Of a stretch of DNA of 64,000 nucleotides, positions 24,463-36,283 are shown piece after piece. The notes under the pieces were generated by a model. The model searched no databases and was not told the DNA's origin. It worked only from the letters and a program-made list of their open reading frames with translations. This DNA is from Xiphydria camelus (taxonomy: Eukaryota > Arthropoda > Insecta > Hymenoptera > Xiphydriidae). The stretch spans positions 16,264,348 to 16,328,347 of the forward strand of contig OY783199.1 in NCBI GenBank assembly GCA_963678675.1, in the 5' to 3' direction. A program made the translations under genes and the position numbers. Numbering within the stretch: position 1 is the stretch's first letter; every line of letters begins with the position of its first letter.

Positions 24463-24742
24463 TAATATAAATCTCTGCATTTTTTTCTCGTCCAACGACG
24501 ATGATCAACGACGTGGCTCGCGCGACTGTAAGTTCGTTCGACGAGAGGAGGTTCGAATCAATGGAAACGAATTAAATTCTTTTTGCACCCACAAGCCACC
24601 CCCCGAGAACAGACGCTTCTTTGTGGGGAACTTCGAGGAAAATAAGGAGGAGAAAATATAGGTCGACCACTCCGCGTGTTTTCTTTTCAATTTACCTCGA
24701 CGCGAGAAGGCGAACTCACCTACGCTCGTCTCTCTTTTACAG

Positions 24743-24919
24743 CCCGAGCCGACAGTGAGGCCCGCCGCCGGCTTTAACGCCGCCGAGGATGGAATTGCCC
24801 TGAGGACGGCGATGAAGGGATTTGGAACGGACGAGCAGGCCATCATCGACATTCTCACCGCGCGCAGCAACTCCCAGAGGCAGCAGATCGCCAAGTTCTT
24901 CACCGAGGAATACGGACGG
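24743..24919 (+). CDS. AnxB10: Annexin exon encoding repeat 1 (residues 6-64)
   Basis: This 59-codon exon has phase 0 at both ends. It starts after TCTCTTTTACAG and ends before the donor GTATGT. It encodes the end of the N-terminal head (PEPTVRP...) and the first three helices of annexin repeat 1. The type II calcium-binding loop G31-F-G33-T34-D35 is intact, followed by the usual helix DILTARSNSQRQQIAKFF. Such loops bind calcium together with membrane phospholipid head groups. The open frame runs past the donor for about 54 nt, but that extension has no annexin similarity. Confidence 0.95.
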
Positions 24920-25324
24920 GTATGTATAGGAGACATTCCTGCTCTGTTTCGACGGAAACTAATTACGTTTTGAACCGCTGGAAATGCAGAGACGCGCGTG
25001 TACAGTTATGTGCATGTCGCGGTAATCGAGTTTCGTGGCCACTTACTTCCACGTGTAAAGTGTAGCATTCTGTATGTTTACACGACGAACATGTGTAAGT
25101 AAAGATGGATACTAATTGTTTCGAAGTTATCCATTTGGCGAACCACGATTAAGTTAGCGAAGACGAAGCTTCGGAATATTCATCTCCGACTTATTTTTGA
25201 GTCAATCCTCAGTTTACGTTCTAATTTTCAACATTGTTCGTACACAATATAAAAAGCGATGTTAATTTTTAATACTTATATTTATATGTGTGTACCACAT
25301 CTCGTGTCATTTAGTCTTATGCTG

Positions 25325-25560
25325 TTATTATTAATCAAATAGAAAAATTTATTTGAGACGAATAGAAATTTATTCGCATCGAACAAAAGTCTATTTGAAT
25401 TTGACAAATGTTCTGCTAGGTTCGCATTCGATTAAAGGGATATGCAAAACATTTATATCAAATTCAAATAAACTTTTGTTCGATGTGAATAAATAACTAT
25501 TTATCTCAAATCAATTTTTCTATCACAGGTTCGTATTCGATTAGACCTTTTCCCTGAGTG
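25325..25560. mobile_element. MITE family Y, copy 1
   Basis: This is an inverted element with inner arms GAACAAAAGTCTATTTGAAT and ATTCAAATAAACTTTTGTTC. Its outer right end TTTTCCCTGAGTG resembles the shared CACTGAG-type terminus. A related element lies at 63108-63308. Confidence 0.55.
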
Positions 25561-26401
25561 TGAAGTATTTTGTAAGCTGGTTTCTATCGACGTATTAGTA
25601 AACCGAAGGTAGAAATACAATTATTCACTTGCCGTGCTATTCGGGGTAAAATTCACATCGTAGACCTTTTTACTCTATACCTCGCTTCCTTTCAAGATGT
25701 CACATTCAATAATCGAAATGATATTGCCGATACGTGTACGCGATCCTCCGAAGAAGAAACGAACAGCAAGGGCACTCGTCTCTGTGCCGCTGCTTCGAAA
25801 GTACAAAAAACCTCGTATCTCCACATGACAAAATCGTGCTCGCTCCGTTTGACAAAAGACAAACGAGAGAGCGAGACTCCTGGCGAATGACGCGTAGCTC
25901 GCGGTAGAACGAGTAATCGTAAGAGAGGAGACTCGCCCGCGAAGACGCGGAGGGTGGTTTTTGCGCGGTATAAGAACGCCATCGGTCCTTCGCTTATGCC
26001 ACCAGTCGAGCGCGCGCACCCCCCGGGGTGCAATAAGCACTAAATAACCTGCCCCATCATATCTGACTTCTGCTCGACCCACGCCGCAGACCACCCCGTT
26101 TATGGTAGACACACCCAACGTCCGACTCGCGAAACTCGAGCAAACTCTCTAGAACGTGAACTCGACCCCTCTCAATGAGCATACGCTTTGCCGCGTCGTT
26201 CGGTATCTCCTGTAGCCATGTATTTGCATGCGTGTGGAGTCGATGTAAATATTTTATATCGGATGAGGAAAAAAACGAATTAAAAAATGAGGAGCAGAGC
26301 TGCAGTGCATAGATCAAAGAAAGCTTTTATGCTTGAGAACGCATATTTACATAGATCCAGTTTGAATGTATAACTTTCCACCTCGCTCAATTAATTATTA
26401 G

Positions 26402-26628
26402 CACTAGAACTACCGAATGGTCGCGCGTTATTTTAGCGGGCGATTATCTCGTTATCCGTGGATTTTTCGTCCACACTGCTGCAGAACTTTTTTGTAGGCC
26501 GAAATGTGCTCTACAAAAAAGTATTCTACCAATTTCGACAAAAACATCACTGGTTACGAAATAATCGAGGTTGAATGGAACTCTGAATAAGGTACCAGTC
26601 AAATTGACTGCCTGCGGTATTTCTAGTG
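26402..26628. mobile_element. piggyBac-like MITE T, copy 1
   Basis: The ends are CACTAGAACTACCGAATG and TTTCTAGTG, bordered by TTAG (26398-26401) and TTAA (26629-26632). The second copy at 48313-48552 is in the opposite orientation with the same border pattern. TTAA targets are a hallmark of piggyBac; assigning this element to that superfamily is an inference. Confidence 0.7.
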
Positions 26629-27364
26629 TTAATAACCGGAAAGGGCGAAATTGTTGTTTTCTGAATGGATCGCACTAGTTTCAATTCATTTAGTGTACTT
26701 TCCTGCCTGGCTCAATTATTAATAACTGGAAGGGACGAAATTGTAATTTTCTGAATAGATCGCACTCTAGTTTTAATTTATTTATACACGTGTTGAATTA
26801 AAACATTTCTAATAATAAAAATATCATCGTAAAACGTGTAAAGGAGAAAGTATTAGCTACACGACTTTTCCAATCAGAGCATCATCGATATCCACCCATC
26901 ATTCAATTCAGACGCTCTGATCCGAGGTCGGCTACACCCCTCCGAATTTGTATAAAGCGATCCACGTGTAGACTTCACATATCCCGCAATTTTCAGTCGT
27001 CGCAGTGACGCTACACCACGACTCCCGGGCGCGTCGACTGGATGCGACCCCGTGGGGGTTGCTCCGCGACTGCGGGCCTCTCGGCGCGGGCAAAAACCGA
27101 CGGACCGCCTTGCCGAGGGAAAACACGCGTCGTGTCGCGGAGAAATAGGTATATCTACGCCGAATAAATTTCAGCACGACCGCGCATAAATCTCGTCGAG
27201 CCGACGCGCGAGATGAATTTTTTTGCGGGACCAATCCGCTGAACCCGCGCGTTCGCCGCGTGTGTACAGGTGCCTGCGTCGCGGCGAGCCCCGCAACGTA
27301 TGCGACAATTTCGTCAGGGCGAAATTTCCAAGAAGCGATTTAAGGTTTGCAGGGACGACAGTCA

Positions 27365-28107
27365 AGGGACTGTTCGCACATTACGTCACACAATTTTTGT
27401 CCTTTTTCGGCAGCCCCTCCCCCTTTGTCATAATTTGTCACACGGGAAATAAAGAAATTGTAATATTTATAAAGTATGTGGTAAAATGCGGGACAAGGCC
27501 AATTTATTGTTACGATAATTACAATTTCAGTAAAAATTACAGCAAACGATTGTTTTAAGTTGTAAGTTTTACTATAATTTTTACTAAAATTGTACTTATC
27601 GTAACAAGAAATCGGCCATGTCCCAAAATTTACCACAAATTGTTTTATCCACATGCGCATAATTAAACCCCCCACCCCCCTTTTGTTGCGTTACAAGACT
27701 ATGTAGGTATGTAACCAACTATTTAGAAAAAAATATCTAATATCTCGCATTTGCTTGAATTATCGTATTTGCTACCTGATCTACTACCATTTTCCTGTGA
27801 TCATGTGGGAAAGTAAAACGAGATATTAAATACCAATAATGTACTAGTTTAATTAATCATAATTTAGTTCAAAGTAGATTTGTAGCGACTAGAATATCGG
27901 AGCCTTGAGAAATACTGAACTACTGCAGTTTATAAAAAAAAAAGTCTCGCACGAAGAATGCAATTTTTTTGTCAATTTTATAACATTTTATCTAAAACTT
28001 GTGATGTCATAAATACAAGCCCCCTTCGGCTCTATGTCACATTTTATTACACTTTCGTGACCTCCTTCCCCCCTCTCAAGGTGTGACGTAATACGCGAAC
28101 AGCCCCT
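27365..28107. mobile_element. DNA transposon remnant with 27-bp TIRs and an inner hairpin element
   Basis: Positions 27365-27391 and 28081-28107 are inverted repeats matching at 24 of 27 positions (both contain CTGTTCGC and ATTACGTCACAC). CCTCCCCCTTTGTCA-like blocks also pair loosely. An inner inverted element at 27477-27637 (TGTGGTAAAATGCGGGACA with its near-complement) is a later insertion or an internal fold. No transposase frame; superfamily not assigned. Confidence 0.65.
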
Positions 28108-28425
28108 AACGATGTCGCGTTTAACATCGCGAAATCTCAGTTTGCTGAATGTTTCGCGATCGAACGAGGCGAGGGGGTGTTTAAGTGCTCCCGGAAAAGT
28201 TTCTTCGCGATCAGAGCGAAGTTGTAAAAATTGCCGTGCATAATATTAAATTGACGTTTTCCACTTATCGCGTAATTCATCATCGGCTAAAAGTAGAAAG
28301 TACAGACGGTGGGAAAAGAGAGAGAAGGGAGTGAGAGAAGAGCACGCACACGTGGGGAAACACGTGTTTATCAGTTATAGCCCCGTTTAAAAAGTAACGA
28401 CGGGAATTAGATTTCGAAAAAAAAA

Positions 28426-28439
28426 AAAAAACTACACTC
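28426..28439. repeat. Poly-A run
   Basis: A short A homopolymer in intron 2 with no associated SINE or LINE body recognised next to it. Confidence 0.6.
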
Positions 28440-29686
28440 CACTCCCCTCGTGATATCGCTGACAACTTGGCCCGTCCGGCGTCCAATTAAACGAGAGCTA
28501 CCGTCTGCCGTAATTCGTAAAGTTCGAAATAATATGATTAGCAAAATTAGAGTCATTAAGAGTAGCGTCCGTCGAAGCTGCGGTTATCCCGGGGTCAATT
28601 AATGCGAAGTTTTCGGATACGATTACCCGCTCGGTCCATCGTAATTCAACGGACTCCCCTCCGTCCCCGTAATATGATTATCTCTAATCGAAAAAGTAAT
28701 TCGAGCCCTTTAATAGTTATTTTACGCTCCCACCCCTTTTCCCGCGGTCAATTACGGGCGAAGTCATTAATGCGCGGGTTTATATTACCGCGCGGATATA
28801 CTTCGACACTTCCGATCTCTTCGGCAACTCGCAGCCGCCCTCCGCGCGTGCCTTATACATCCACGGTGGAGTAATTCAGGGGTGCGCTGGAGGACAGCGC
28901 GGGGAAATCGCGCGCGATTTTACGGCGTCGCGCTCCCCGGAGAAATTCATTACGCGATCGCGCCGCCTTCGAACCGGTCGCGCGCGCGCCGGAATGGAGA
29001 GAAAAGAAAACGCGGCAAACTCGGATCTCGAGACTCGAACGTCCCGGGGCCATTAATGCGAAGTTTTGCTCCATAAAACTTTGTACTCCGGGGGGAGGGC
29101 GCGCACGGCGCTCGCGTTTAAAACGCTCCGCGGTTAACGATCACGTTACGCGCCGGGACGCCCGATAGTTCGCGAGGGATCTCACGTTCCGCGCGATGCG
29201 GTGCTCCAGATGCGCCGTCCGAGTCGATAAATACGGATTCATGGAGTTTCTTGGGAACTCGCCGCGCGCCGGTTCGTTCGTTCGTACGTTACGTGTGATA
29301 TACGTTCCGTGGGTGACCTGGAATGTACACGCCATTGTTGGAGTGGTCAGCCCGCGCGCGATTTCCGCCTACGGTTGACCCTCGCGGGCTCCGTTGATCG
29401 CTGTGGGCAATTTTCGTTGTGATTAATTAATTGGAAAACTGCGCGTAAATGTGTATCCCGGTCCATTAGTTCGCACGTATGATTTGCGAGTATTCCAACT
29501 CGCGGTATTTATCCGCGTCGTTTGTCGAATTCTGTATATGTATGTTTGCGTACCGAAATACTCGTACACCCAGTATACATATGTTCCAAATAGCATGGCA
29601 GGTGAGCAATTATACTTTTACGTTGGTCCTACTGATGTGTATGTCGATGGAAACCAACTCGCAAAGTACCTCATAGGTCACGCACT

Positions 29687-29972
29687 GCATTGAGAGAAAC
29701 AATTGCCGGTGCCAAATAAATGTTTTCGTCAATCAAAAGCATGATATAATTCCAAGATTAAACTATGGTTTTCTTCGTGCAAGAAAATATTTGACAGGCT
29801 CAAGTAATTGTATTTTTTCGTGCGGAAGGAATTCGTCGTTTCAACGAAGCTACTTTTGAATCAAGAATACATATTCTTCGACTAGGAATCTGTATTCTTA
29901 GAAATTTGTAAAATCATATGTTCTTGATTCGAAACATATTTTGTTTACGCTGATAATTATTTCTCTCGGTGT
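29687..29972. mobile_element. MITE family A, copy 3
   Basis: It runs from GCATTGAGAGAAACAATTGC to TAATTATTTCTCTCGGTG and carries the family A interior (CATGATATAATTCCAAGAT, AATCTGTATTCTTAGAAATT). The next element Z begins at its right edge. Confidence 0.7.
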
Positions 29973-30254
29973 GAGAAAAAGGATGTTTTAAAATGTAGCA
30001 ATACATTCCAGAAAGTATGGGGAAAAACTCCAGGTAAGAAATGTAGTGATGGGACAGTTATGAATTCGGTTAAATATTATACTGTATAGGACTATATAGA
30101 ATTTAAATTTACGTCTGACAGAAGTAAATTTTATACAGTATAGTATTTAACTGAATTTATAACAGCAATATCACTAAATTTCTTATCTGGATTTTTTTCT
30201 CCGTATTTTCTGGGATTGATTCCTATATTTTAACACATCATTTTTCTCAGTGTG
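29973..30254. mobile_element. MITE Z, palindromic
   Basis: The ends pair as TGAGAAAAAGGATGTTTTAA and TTTTAACACATCATTTTTCT. Inner arms include TTAAATATTATACTGTATAG and TATACAGTATAGTATTTAA. It abuts family A copy 3. Confidence 0.65.
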
Positions 30255-31073
30255 TCAAAAATGGACTATATATTTAGAAATTTTACACAAATCATTGTCA
30301 TTTCGAGTACATTCATTGGGAAAAATATTTTTTCATATGTTTTCCTCGCAAATTTTATTATAAAATATTTACCTGCCCCCCTGTAAGGTAAAATTTATTT
30401 TCTTAGTAATGTCTACAGTAGTGAGAAAGTAGGCAAATTATAACAGACAAAGAAGTCAATTCGATAGATTGTGCCACCTATTTTTCAAAGTAGAATTTTT
30501 AAAAATAATCCAAAAGATTCTTCATTCACAAGTCTTTTCAGTAGGTATAACTTTTGATACATTTTGCTTCGTATATTTTCATCCAAAAAGTTTCTTACAA
30601 ATAACATTATACATCTATTTTCAAAATATCTGTTCTTAATAGCCAGTGGACGAGTTATCTGTGTGTGTGATTTGGATATAAATCTCTCGCGAATTACAGT
30701 GAAACAGTTTTCGTGTAAAACGGACGCGCGCGAGTTTCTGCGACTGTACCTAATACCCCCGGCATTTCGCGCGAATCTCAGAAAAAGAAAAAGGATAACT
30801 TTCGGTCTAGCGACTGGTTTCCACGTTTTCAGTTCGTTATGACCACAACTTTTATTTGTATCGAATTACTTTTTTTTTCGCTGCAGCTTGAATCGCCGCG
30901 AATTTTCCTCGCCCCGGGGCTAACTTTTCATTCGTAAAGTAGTTCGGAAAAATCGAGAAGTGGAATGAAAGCATTTTTCGCCCGTCCAATAGCGAATCTT
31001 TCCTAATTACTAAGTGAAACTTCTTTTTTCGACATATGATAGACAGCATAAATCTTTCACACACCCTGGCGGA

Positions 31074-31252
31074 ACAGTTCTATGATTGGTGTATAGTCCA
31101 TACATGGATTTGGTCCTATATGGATTTTATATGATTTCTATATAAACCATATATGGAAATTATATATAATCCATATATATATATATATATATATATGGCA
31201 CAAAATCCATATATGGACTACATATAATTCATACTGAACTCTTCCGCCTGGG
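31074..31252. mobile_element. MITE family B, copy 2
   Basis: The ends are CCCTGGCGGAACAGTTCTAT and TCTTCCGCCTGGG. The interior consists of ATATGGATTTGG/CCATATATGG-like palindromes and an AT microsatellite (about 31172-31196). Confidence 0.75.
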
Positions 31253-32161
31253 CACGACCCCTTTGACCCACATATCCACGCGGAGGTAAATAATTGTACG
31301 AATTTCGAACCATTCTTCATCCCCCATAAATTCGTCCACGAGGACGACTGTTCTATTCTGTGCTATAACGCATCTGCACGTATACGACGTCCCGGAAAAC
31401 AAGTTATTCCAGACAGGAAATCCAGGAAAAGTCAAGGAATTTTATTTTCAAACTTCACTAGACACCGCGATAAAAAGACGAGGACAAATCACCGCGTTGT
31501 GCAGTTTATGATCAACCGGAAGGATCCCCTCACGCGCGCGCGCCTCTTATCTCCGCTTCCTCTCGCTCTTTAAACACTGCAGCAGTACCACGAGAGCGAT
31601 AATAGTAAAGATTCCGTTTATCCATTTCAAGGATGCTCGAGTGGTCCTTAAAACTCGGGTGGGGGGGGAGATCGGCGACGATACACCCTGCGACTCTTTA
31701 TTATACAACATTTTCTCGTTATTACGCCCGACAAGAAATAGGTGCCGCTCGCGCAAAGGGGATGGCGAGGCTCTCTCGCTTTACGGAGCGTAACTTTTCT
31801 CGAGTATCCGCGCGCAGGGGATCAGGTTAGCGTATATCCAGCCGAGCAGGGCCAAACGCGCGTAGTTCGAGGGGTAGGGAAAACGTCGAGCGCGACGAGG
31901 CCGAAGGGCGCGCGTATTTCGGATGCACGGAGAGGAACTCGGATTAGCCTCGCGTTTAACCGTCCCCTCCCCCCTTCCCCCGTCGAAGAGCCTAGCCTTT
32001 CATTTGTGGAAACATGAATAATCGTAGGATCGTTCTTTGTGAGGGGGAGAATTAGTCGGTGGTGTTTACTCGCGTCGCGCGCCGTGACGTGGGGCTATCA
32101 GGGAAGGCGTCTCTGACGGAATACGAAAATATTCCGTCGGAAATACACCCCGCGCGAGTCC

Positions 32162-32706
32162 CCCGAGGTGGAAAAGTTCTATACCTATATTTTGTATATA
32201 TAATAATAATATATGTATTTGTGGTTTTGGTCATACATAGATTATATGTGATTTCCATATATTAACCATGTAAGGAGTATTATACAGATTTTTTAATGTT
32301 CGTATAATCCATATATCGACACCTTATTTACGAGGTTTTCAAAATAAGGTATCGATATAGTCCTTAACACCCAATGCAGCCTATCGTATGATTTATCATA
32401 CGGAGGTTATGCTCGAAATTAAAACCTGTGTCTGTAATGCCGATAAAAAAAATCCGTTTTTGTGATAAATCTCGTGGATATTATATATTTTGGTGTTGAT
32501 ATATAAAGTTTTAAGTATTTATTTGTCAAAGCAGCTCATTTTTCAATTGTTTATTTAACAGCTGTTCCCTAGTAGGAGAAATTACCCAGGCTTTATTGGG
32601 TTAAATGATTAATATGTTATAGAAATCATATAATATAAAAGCCATATATGACCAAAACGAGATATGGATTATACAGAAAATATATAGAATTTTTTTCCAC
32701 CTGGGT
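32162..32706. mobile_element. MITE family B, copy 3, with later insertions
   Basis: It runs from CCCGAGGTGGAAAAGTTCTA to ATTTTTTTCCACCTGGG. The B interior is split by a short palindrome at about 32315-32358 (TATCGACACCTTATTT and AAATAAGGTATCGATA, a short form of element E) and by 32360-32615, whose origin I do not recognise. Confidence 0.65.
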
Positions 32707-32797
32707 CGTTCGATTCGTTTTCACGGTATCGTCAATTTTCTGCCGCACTTATTTCTACGAAGATAAAAAGGAATCGGAACTCGATCACGGATGCGCA

Positions 32798-33021
32798 CAC
32801 TGAAAAAAAAATTGCATTTTCAATTAAACCAGCGCTTATGAATAGAGGAACGCAGAGTTAGTTGCTTCGACTGATAAATTTGATTATAACGATTAACGGC
32901 AATTTGGAGCAAACACAGGCTGTAGTCCATACAAGTCAATTATTCGTCCAATCAACTTGATCTGCATTCCTCCACCCGTAACTACCGATTTAGTCAAATC
33001 TAATGCATTTTTTTCTCGGTG
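32798..33021. mobile_element. MITE family G, copy 2
   Basis: The ends are CACTGAAAAAAAAATTGCAT and GCATTTTTTTCTCGGTG. The interior AGTTAGTTGC, GATTAACGGCAATTTGGAG and CTGCATTCCTCCACCCGTAA-like blocks match copy 1 at 5906. Confidence 0.75.
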
Positions 33022-33092
33022 CATCGAGATTATCGCATATACATACAGAGTGTATCGTTAATGTCACATTCGGAGCAGAAAATAAACGCCTC

Positions 33093-33602
33093 TCAGGTGT
33101 GGAAAAGTTTTAAATATTTTGCATTATGATCCATATGTGGATTTGGTTATACAATATGGATTATATATTTATGTATTGCACTAAAAACAAAATTTGCTTC
33201 GTTCAACTATTGGTGAGGTTGAATACAGCGAACCTCGCGGTGTAATTGTTTCAAGTAGATATTCATTTGTTTCAACTTCAAATTGATTGCTTCAACTCTA
33301 TTTATTTTTCCTTACAGTTTTATGGCATTAAAAAAATTACATCATGAGGTTCGCCGTATTTAATCTTATAGATGGTTGAATGAAACAAATTGTTTTTTCA
33401 GTGTGACCAAAAGTCTAAATACGGTCCCCTTATATGGTTAATATCTGTACCCGAGGATAAAAGTGTATTAAGTCCAAATATTAAGTATTGGACTTAATAC
33501 ACTTTTATCCTGGGGTACAGATATAGAAATAATATATATAATTCATACATTTTATCAAATCCACATATGGACCATATACAAAATAGAATTTTCCCGCCTG
33601 GG
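33093..33602. mobile_element. MITE family B, copy 4, with MITE D and a small hairpin inserted
   Basis: B is bounded by TCAGGTGTGGAAAAG and TTCCCGCCTGGG. MITE D copy 2 occupies 33179-33403 (CACTAAAAACAAAATTTGCT to TTTTTTCAGTG). A 72-nt hairpin lies at 33447-33518 with two 31-nt arms that pair almost completely. Both insertions break blocks that are continuous in other B copies. Confidence 0.7.
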
Positions 33603-34091
33603 CTGGAACCGCGAGCATGAACTCGACCGGTGCGGTCGACACTGCTAATTGATCGAGTAACTTATACGGAGTCCCATCCTGTCGCGCGCGCGGATAGTGC
33701 GGCGTAATTAGAGAGAGAATGGTATATACGGACGCGAGCGTGTATTATCTCGCCGCGTCGCGGGTTTTCGGAAGCACGCGCCTTGTGTCCTCCGCCAAGT
33801 TTGCCGCGTGAACTTGCGATCCGCTTATTGTCGCCGGAGTTTAACGCGACGATGTCGTGGGGTGTAAAAGTGGGATAAACGCCCCAGTTTCCGGTTGAAC
33901 TTTGAGCGCGATTATCTCGAAAGGCAGTTGAGATATGCGAAAAATTGACGTTAGCTTTTTTGTAGTAGAAACATAGATGAACGTCTTTTGTTGAAACTTT
34001 TTTTCTATAACTCCGGTGATTTTCAAGATAATCGATCTTTAACTCGTATTCTTCAAATGGATCGTTTATCCTAATATACTTTCACCTTCTT

Positions 34092-34378
34092 CATTGAGAA
34101 ATAATTGCTGATGCCAAAAAGAATTTTTCCTTGAATCAAAAACACGATATAATTCCAAGATCAAGTCACGGTTTTCTTCGTACTAGAAAATATTAGACAG
34201 GATCTCGAGTAATCGGTTTTTTTTTTCGCGTAGAAAGTATTTCTCGTTCCAACGAAGATATTCTCTAATGAAGAATATATCATCTTCGACCAAAAAGCTG
34301 TATTCTTAAAAATTTGTAAGATCATATGTTCTTGACTCGAGACATAATTTGTTGACACCAGCAATTATACCTCTCGAC
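34092..34378. mobile_element. MITE family A, copy 4
   Basis: It runs from CATTGAGAAATAATTGCTGA to a decayed AGCAATTATACCTCTCG and keeps the family A interior. It is the first of three elements lined up with almost no gap (A, then P, then B). Confidence 0.65.
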
Positions 34379-34384
34379 TTACAT

Positions 34385-34616
34385 CACCGAAAAAAATAAT
34401 TTACCAATTCAAGCAACCGTAGACGTGCCAAATAGTGTTAAAAACATATTCATTTAAAACAAGTGCATGCCCATTGAATTAAATGAATCTACGCTTGATT
34501 CGCACTTGATTCGAACAACATATACTTGATTCAACAATACATTTGACTTAAATAAATATATCCTTGTCACACTATTCATATCGACGATTACTTGAATCGA
34601 CAAATTTTTTTCTCAG
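34385..34616. mobile_element. MITE family P, copy 2
   Basis: It starts CACCGAAAAAAATAATTTAC and ends AAATTTTTTTCTCAG. AATCTACGCTTGATTCGC and TTGATTCAACAATACAT correspond to the P copy at 49899-50119. Confidence 0.7.
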
Positions 34617-34966
34617 CCCAGACGGAAAAATTCTATATAATCCATATGTGGTTATGATCATATATGGATTATACAATAATTCAAAAAAAATGTATATAGT
34701 CCCTATATGGTTAATCTAGGAATCATGCATAATTCATATACGATCAAAATCACATATATCGATACCTTACTTTGAAAACCTCGTAAGTGCAATTTTTGAC
34801 AAAAATGCCATTTATAGCTTACTGTGGTCAGATTTTAAACCTTAACGCAGTAAGAGAGAGAGAGAGTTATAAATGGCATTTTTGTCAAAAATTGCACTTA
34901 CGATGTTTTCAAAGTAAGGTATCGATATATCATGTACAAATTATATACAACATTTTTTCGCCTGGG
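34617..34966. mobile_element. MITE family B, copy 5, with fold-back E inserted
   Basis: B ends are CCCAGACGGAAAAATTCTAT and TTTTTTCGCCTGGG. Element E (34755-34929) has near-perfect arms of about 60 bp: ATATCGATACCTTACTTTGA and its complement at the edges, and GACAAAAATGCCATTTATA near the loop. The loop carries a short AG run. Confidence 0.75.
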
Positions 34967-35975
34967 AGTGCACGTAAATATCCATGTCGCGAAAATGAAA
35001 CGAATTAATCGCCGATCCTCCGTTACGCGTAGCCGAATAATCGATCGTTCCCACGCGAGGAATAAAAGAAAGATTGCGCGGCACCCGCGCGTCTACGCCG
35101 ATTCGTCGCCGAAGGAGACGGACGAACGGGCCATCGGCGATGCGTCGCGGGTGCCGCGCGATAAGAAATTAAAGCGACAGGACGTATCGGACGAACGATT
35201 CGTTTCCACGTTCGACCCAGCGCACCGCGCGACGGGCCATTCGTCACGCGCGCACACCTCCGCGAAGATCTCGTTTCTTCGCGCGGCATAACTCACGCGC
35301 CTACGTACCTATATACACTTCATCCCTCGCTCCGTCATGCAAATTTATTTCGTCCCGCCATTAGGACACGAGAGAAGGCGAATCAGCGCGGGGCTTATGG
35401 CGCGTTATGAATATTTTATACTACCAAACACCACGAGACGAGCGTGCGACGACGACGACACGGGGGCGAACTTCGCGTTTCCCGCAGCAGCGATACGCGC
35501 GGTCGACTCTCGAAATTCGGGGATCGGGGAGGGAGAGGGCGATAATTCGAAAAGTTTGCGGAACAAACGCGCGCGAGGTTTCGTGGTTTTATTCATCCAT
35601 CGATCGCGCTCGCTTTGCTCCCTCCCTCGACTCCCCTGTAAACCACCCCTTCCTCCTTGTTCCCGCGGTGTCTTCCGCGCTTCCGCCTCCGTTGCGACTC
35701 TGGAGGCGGGCCAAAAGTTCGATCCTTTTCCGGGAAGGAATCGCCGAGAACTCTATCCACCCCCCCCCCCCTTCCATCCGCGAACAAACAGAATCGGTCA
35801 CGGGAGACGCGCGGACACTCGCGTTCTCCTGGATAACAATGGCGGTACTCGACGCGTCTTTCCGGGAAGAGTGCTCCTAAAACCGTTGCGATTAATTATG
35901 TCCGCGACGGGGTGCTTCGAACGTCGCGCACTCCATCGCCGGAGGAGGAACAATACGAGACGCGGCGAGATTCTC

Positions 35976-35996
35976 GGGGGGGGGGGGGGGGGGGGG
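35976..35996 (+). repeat. 21-base poly-G tract
   Basis: An uninterrupted run of 21 G in a CpG-rich block of intron 2. On the transcribed + strand it could form a G-quadruplex. A C-run of 13 lies upstream near 35758-35770. Homopolymer length in assemblies is often inexact. Confidence 0.9.
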
Positions 35997-36055
35997 AGCG
36001 TGTGTTATTAATTACGCTATTCCTCGTCGGAGAGAGGGACGGGGTGCGCGCAGTT

Positions 36056-36235
36056 GGAAATTTGAAGCTGGTATTGATCCACTTATTTTTGCACGTAAAA
36101 TTAACGGATTATCAGTGATGATTTAATATTCTTTGTGTTTGTTTTCAACATTCTCTTTGTGTTGGCTTTAATGCGAAAAATGTTTTATTGTACATGACAC
36201 AAAAAATCGATTGATTTTAATGTACGATAATGGGT
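36056..36235. repeat. Single dispersed copy of the 174-bp repeat family
   Basis: TTGGAAATTTGAAGCTGGTA, CATTCTCTTTGTGTTGGC and ACACAAAAAATCGATTGATT correspond in order to blocks of the array at 11451-12143. It is diverged and not in tandem. Confidence 0.5.
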
Positions 36236-36283
36236 GAATCGAGATTGTGAGGATATATTTGCGGACAAAAAAAATAGAAACCA

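Larger units (their letters stand above)
16801..24742 (+). other. Annexin intron 1
   Basis: This intron of about 7.9 kb runs from donor GTAAGT to acceptor TTTTACAG. It contains the nested element at 17034-17462, a fold-back at 18088-18489, a repeat-S copy at 19228-19440, a MITE at 19809-20268, a TC/TAA microsatellite at 20666-20728, the tandem palindromic repeat at 21440-22445 and the nested element at 23975-24462. The stretches 17463-18087, 18490-19227, 20729-21439 and 22446-23974 show no gene; parts are CpG-rich. Confidence 0.8.

Noticed and set aside
35337..36011. 224-codon + strand open frame
   Set aside because: Same compositional effect, and it reads through the poly-G tract as polyglycine. 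No family similarity recognised.
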